In this document: piece by piece, positions 6,418-7,501 of the stretch
How positions within the stretch are numbered: position 1 is the first letter of the stretch
How the letters are laid out: each line of letters opens with the position of its first letter
Assembly: GCA_031259345.1 (NCBI GenBank)
Contig: JAIRLQ010000206.1
Coordinates: 1 to 7,501 of the forward strand
Reading direction: 5' to 3'
DNA length: 7,501 nucleotides
DNA from: Treponema sp.
Lineage (GTDB): Bacteria > Spirochaetota > Spirochaetia > Treponematales > Breznakiellaceae
Made by a program: the position numbers and the translations under genes
The notes under the pieces: generated by a model
Told to the model about the DNA's origin: nothing
Databases searched by the model: none
Seen by the model: the letters and a program-made list of their open reading frames with translations, nothing else

Positions 6418-6524
6418 TTAAAATCGTTCTTCTATCCCGGATTCCCGGTTCCGGGGCATTGCCAAAACCAAAAAAAATGTCCATTATATCTTAAAGGTAA
6501 GTTCTTGTTTTTAGGAGGTTATTG
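6335..6524. promoter_or_regulatory. Divergent regulatory region between the BCCT operon and cstA
   Basis: These 190 bp separate two divergently transcribed start codons. The nine-base sequence TGTCCATTA occurs twice in the same orientation (6412-6420 and 6478-6486), 66 bp apart. The first copy overlaps the proposed -35 of the BCCT operon and the second lies in the likely cstA promoter area. A GC-rich stem, CCCGGA (6436-6441) with TCCGGG (6450-6455), lies between them. The cstA promoter is unclear; TTGCCA (6459-6464) with CATTAT (6482-6487) at 17 bp is the best weak match. A shared regulator is possible but not shown. Confidence 0.4.
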
Positions 6525-7501
6525 ATGAATGGTCTTGTAATCCTGTTGATTTCGGCAGCGGCTTTGTTTTTGGCGTACCTGTTGTACGGACGCTGGATTG
6601 CGAAGAAGTGGGGTATCGATCCGGGCAAAAAAACTCCTGCTCACGAACTTGAGGACGGCATTGATTATGTGCCCGCCAAACCCAGCGTGGTGTTTGGACA
6701 TGAATTTGCTTCGATTGCGGGGGCAGGACCGATTAACGGCCCCATACAGGCGGCAATGTTCGGGTGGCTCCCGGTGCTGCTTTGGGTTCTTTTGGGCGGC
6801 ATTTTCTTTGGGGCGGTGCAGGACTTTTCCGCCCTTTACGCTTCGGTAAAAAACAAGGGGAAAACCATAGGCTATATTATCGAAACCTATATCGGCAAAA
6901 CCGGCAAACGGCTTTTCCTTATATTCGTGTGGCTTTTTTCGATACTGGTTGTGGCAGCCTTTGCCGACATTGTCGCCGGGACTTTCGGCGGCTTTAACGC
7001 CGACGCAAGCCGCAACCTTGCCAATGGGGCGGTGGCCACCACTTCGATGCTTTTTATCGCCGCCGCTATAAGCCTGGGTTTTTTCATTAGAGGGGTAAAA
7101 CCTTCAGGGCTGGTTTCGGGCATTGTCGCCTGCGTTCTTCTGATAGCCTGTATTGCCCTGGGCATAGCTTTCCCTGTGTTTATCGCAAAAAATATCTGGC
7201 TTTACATTGTATTTGCCTATATTTTTGTAGCTTCTATTACGCCGGTCTGGGGGCTGCTCCAGCCGCGGGATTATCTTAACTCATTTTTGCTTATCGCCAT
7301 GATTGCCGCGGCCTTTATCGGCGTACTCTTTACCGCCCCGGCGATAAATATTCCGGCTTTTGTTGGTTTTAAAGTCGGCGGCAATTATCTTTTCCCCATT
7401 CTGTTTGTAACCGTAGCATGCGGCGCGGTTTCGGGCTTTCACAGCCTGGTGGCTTCGGGCACCGCTTCTAAACAGATTGATAACGAGCGGCACATGCTCC
7501 C
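6525..7501 (+). CDS. cstA: CstA-family carbon starvation protein / transporter, N-terminal part (cut by window edge)
   Basis: An open frame from ATG 6525 runs off the right edge after 325 codons. The protein is strongly hydrophobic with at least seven predicted membrane segments. It carries the CstA signatures FGHEFASIAGAGPINGPIQA (57-76), GAVQDFSALYASVKNKGKTIG (96-116), WGLLQPRDYLNSF (242-254) and CGAVSGFHSLVASGTASKQ (299-317). CstA-family proteins are inner-membrane transporters linked to uptake of peptides (Escherichia coli CstA) or pyruvate (BtsT/YjiY), often induced when carbon is scarce. The start is well supported by AGGAGG (6513-6518), six bases upstream. Its total length and substrate cannot be known here. 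The WGLLQPRDYLNSFLL sequence resembles the shorter CstA type of many anaerobes, but that subtype call is inference. It is transcribed away from the methyltransferase operon. Confidence 0.93.
   Translation, partial: MNGLVILLISAAALFLAYLLYGRWIAKKWGIDPGKKTPAHELEDGIDYVPAKPSVVFGHEFASIAGAGPINGPIQAAMFGWLPVLLWVLLGGIFFGAVQDFSALYASVKNKGKTIGYIIETYIGKTGKRLFLIFVWLFSILVVAAFADIVAGTFGGFNADASRNLANGAVATTSMLFIAAAISLGFFIRGVKPSGLVSGIVACVLLIACIALGIAFPVFIAKNIWLYIVFAYIFVASITPVWGLLQPRDYLNSFLLIAMIAAAFIGVLFTAPAINIPAFVGFKVGGNYLFPILFVTVACGAVSGFHSLVASGTASKQIDNERHML

Noticed and set aside
1..7501. tRNA, rRNA, CRISPR array, riboswitch or complete insertion sequence
   Set aside because: No cloverleaf, spaced direct-repeat array, known riboswitch-like leader or transposase frame was seen. 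The 190 bp and 500 bp intergenic regions hold only the repeats and hairpins listed.

Overview
The window looks like a stretch of a bacterial chromosome of roughly 50% GC. I infer, at moderate-to-low confidence, a termite-gut-type Treponema or another spirochaete. The hints are the partial lipoprotein (lipobox LTGC followed by PTD and a glycine run), the GC content, and one-carbon genes of the kind used by acetogens. No marker gene proves this placement.

Layout. (1) Positions 1-215, minus strand: the start of a lipoprotein that runs off the left edge. (2) Positions 216-716: about 500 bp, AT-rich and without a convincing gene. It holds a G9-A-G5 tract within a tiny upstream ORF, and a ~110 bp inverted-repeat element with an internal hairpin that may terminate the next operon. 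(3) Positions 717-6334, minus strand: a compact four-gene operon. In transcription order it encodes a BCCT-family transporter, an MttB-superfamily methyltransferase without pyrrolysine, a PLP-dependent Cys/Met-metabolism lyase related to methionine gamma-lyase, and a second, divergent MttB-superfamily protein. Gaps between genes are 7-10 bp. (4) Positions 6335-6524: a divergent promoter region with short repeats. (5) Positions 6525-7501, plus strand: the first 325 codons of a CstA-family transporter, cut by the right edge.

How the genes may work together. The transporter would bring in a methylated onium compound such as a betaine, carnitine or a sulfonium. One or both MttB-like proteins would move a methyl group from it to a corrinoid protein, feeding tetrahydrofolate-linked one-carbon metabolism. 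The corrinoid protein, the second methyltransferase (MtgA/MtbA type) and the reductive activase are not in the window and would have to come from elsewhere. The unusual part is the PLP gamma-lyase homologue between the two methyltransferase genes. It suggests that the demethylated product, or the substrate itself, is an amino acid with a leaving group at the gamma position, for example a methionine or S-methylmethionine-like compound. That pathway is a hypothesis. The individual family assignments of the four operon genes and of CstA are strong.
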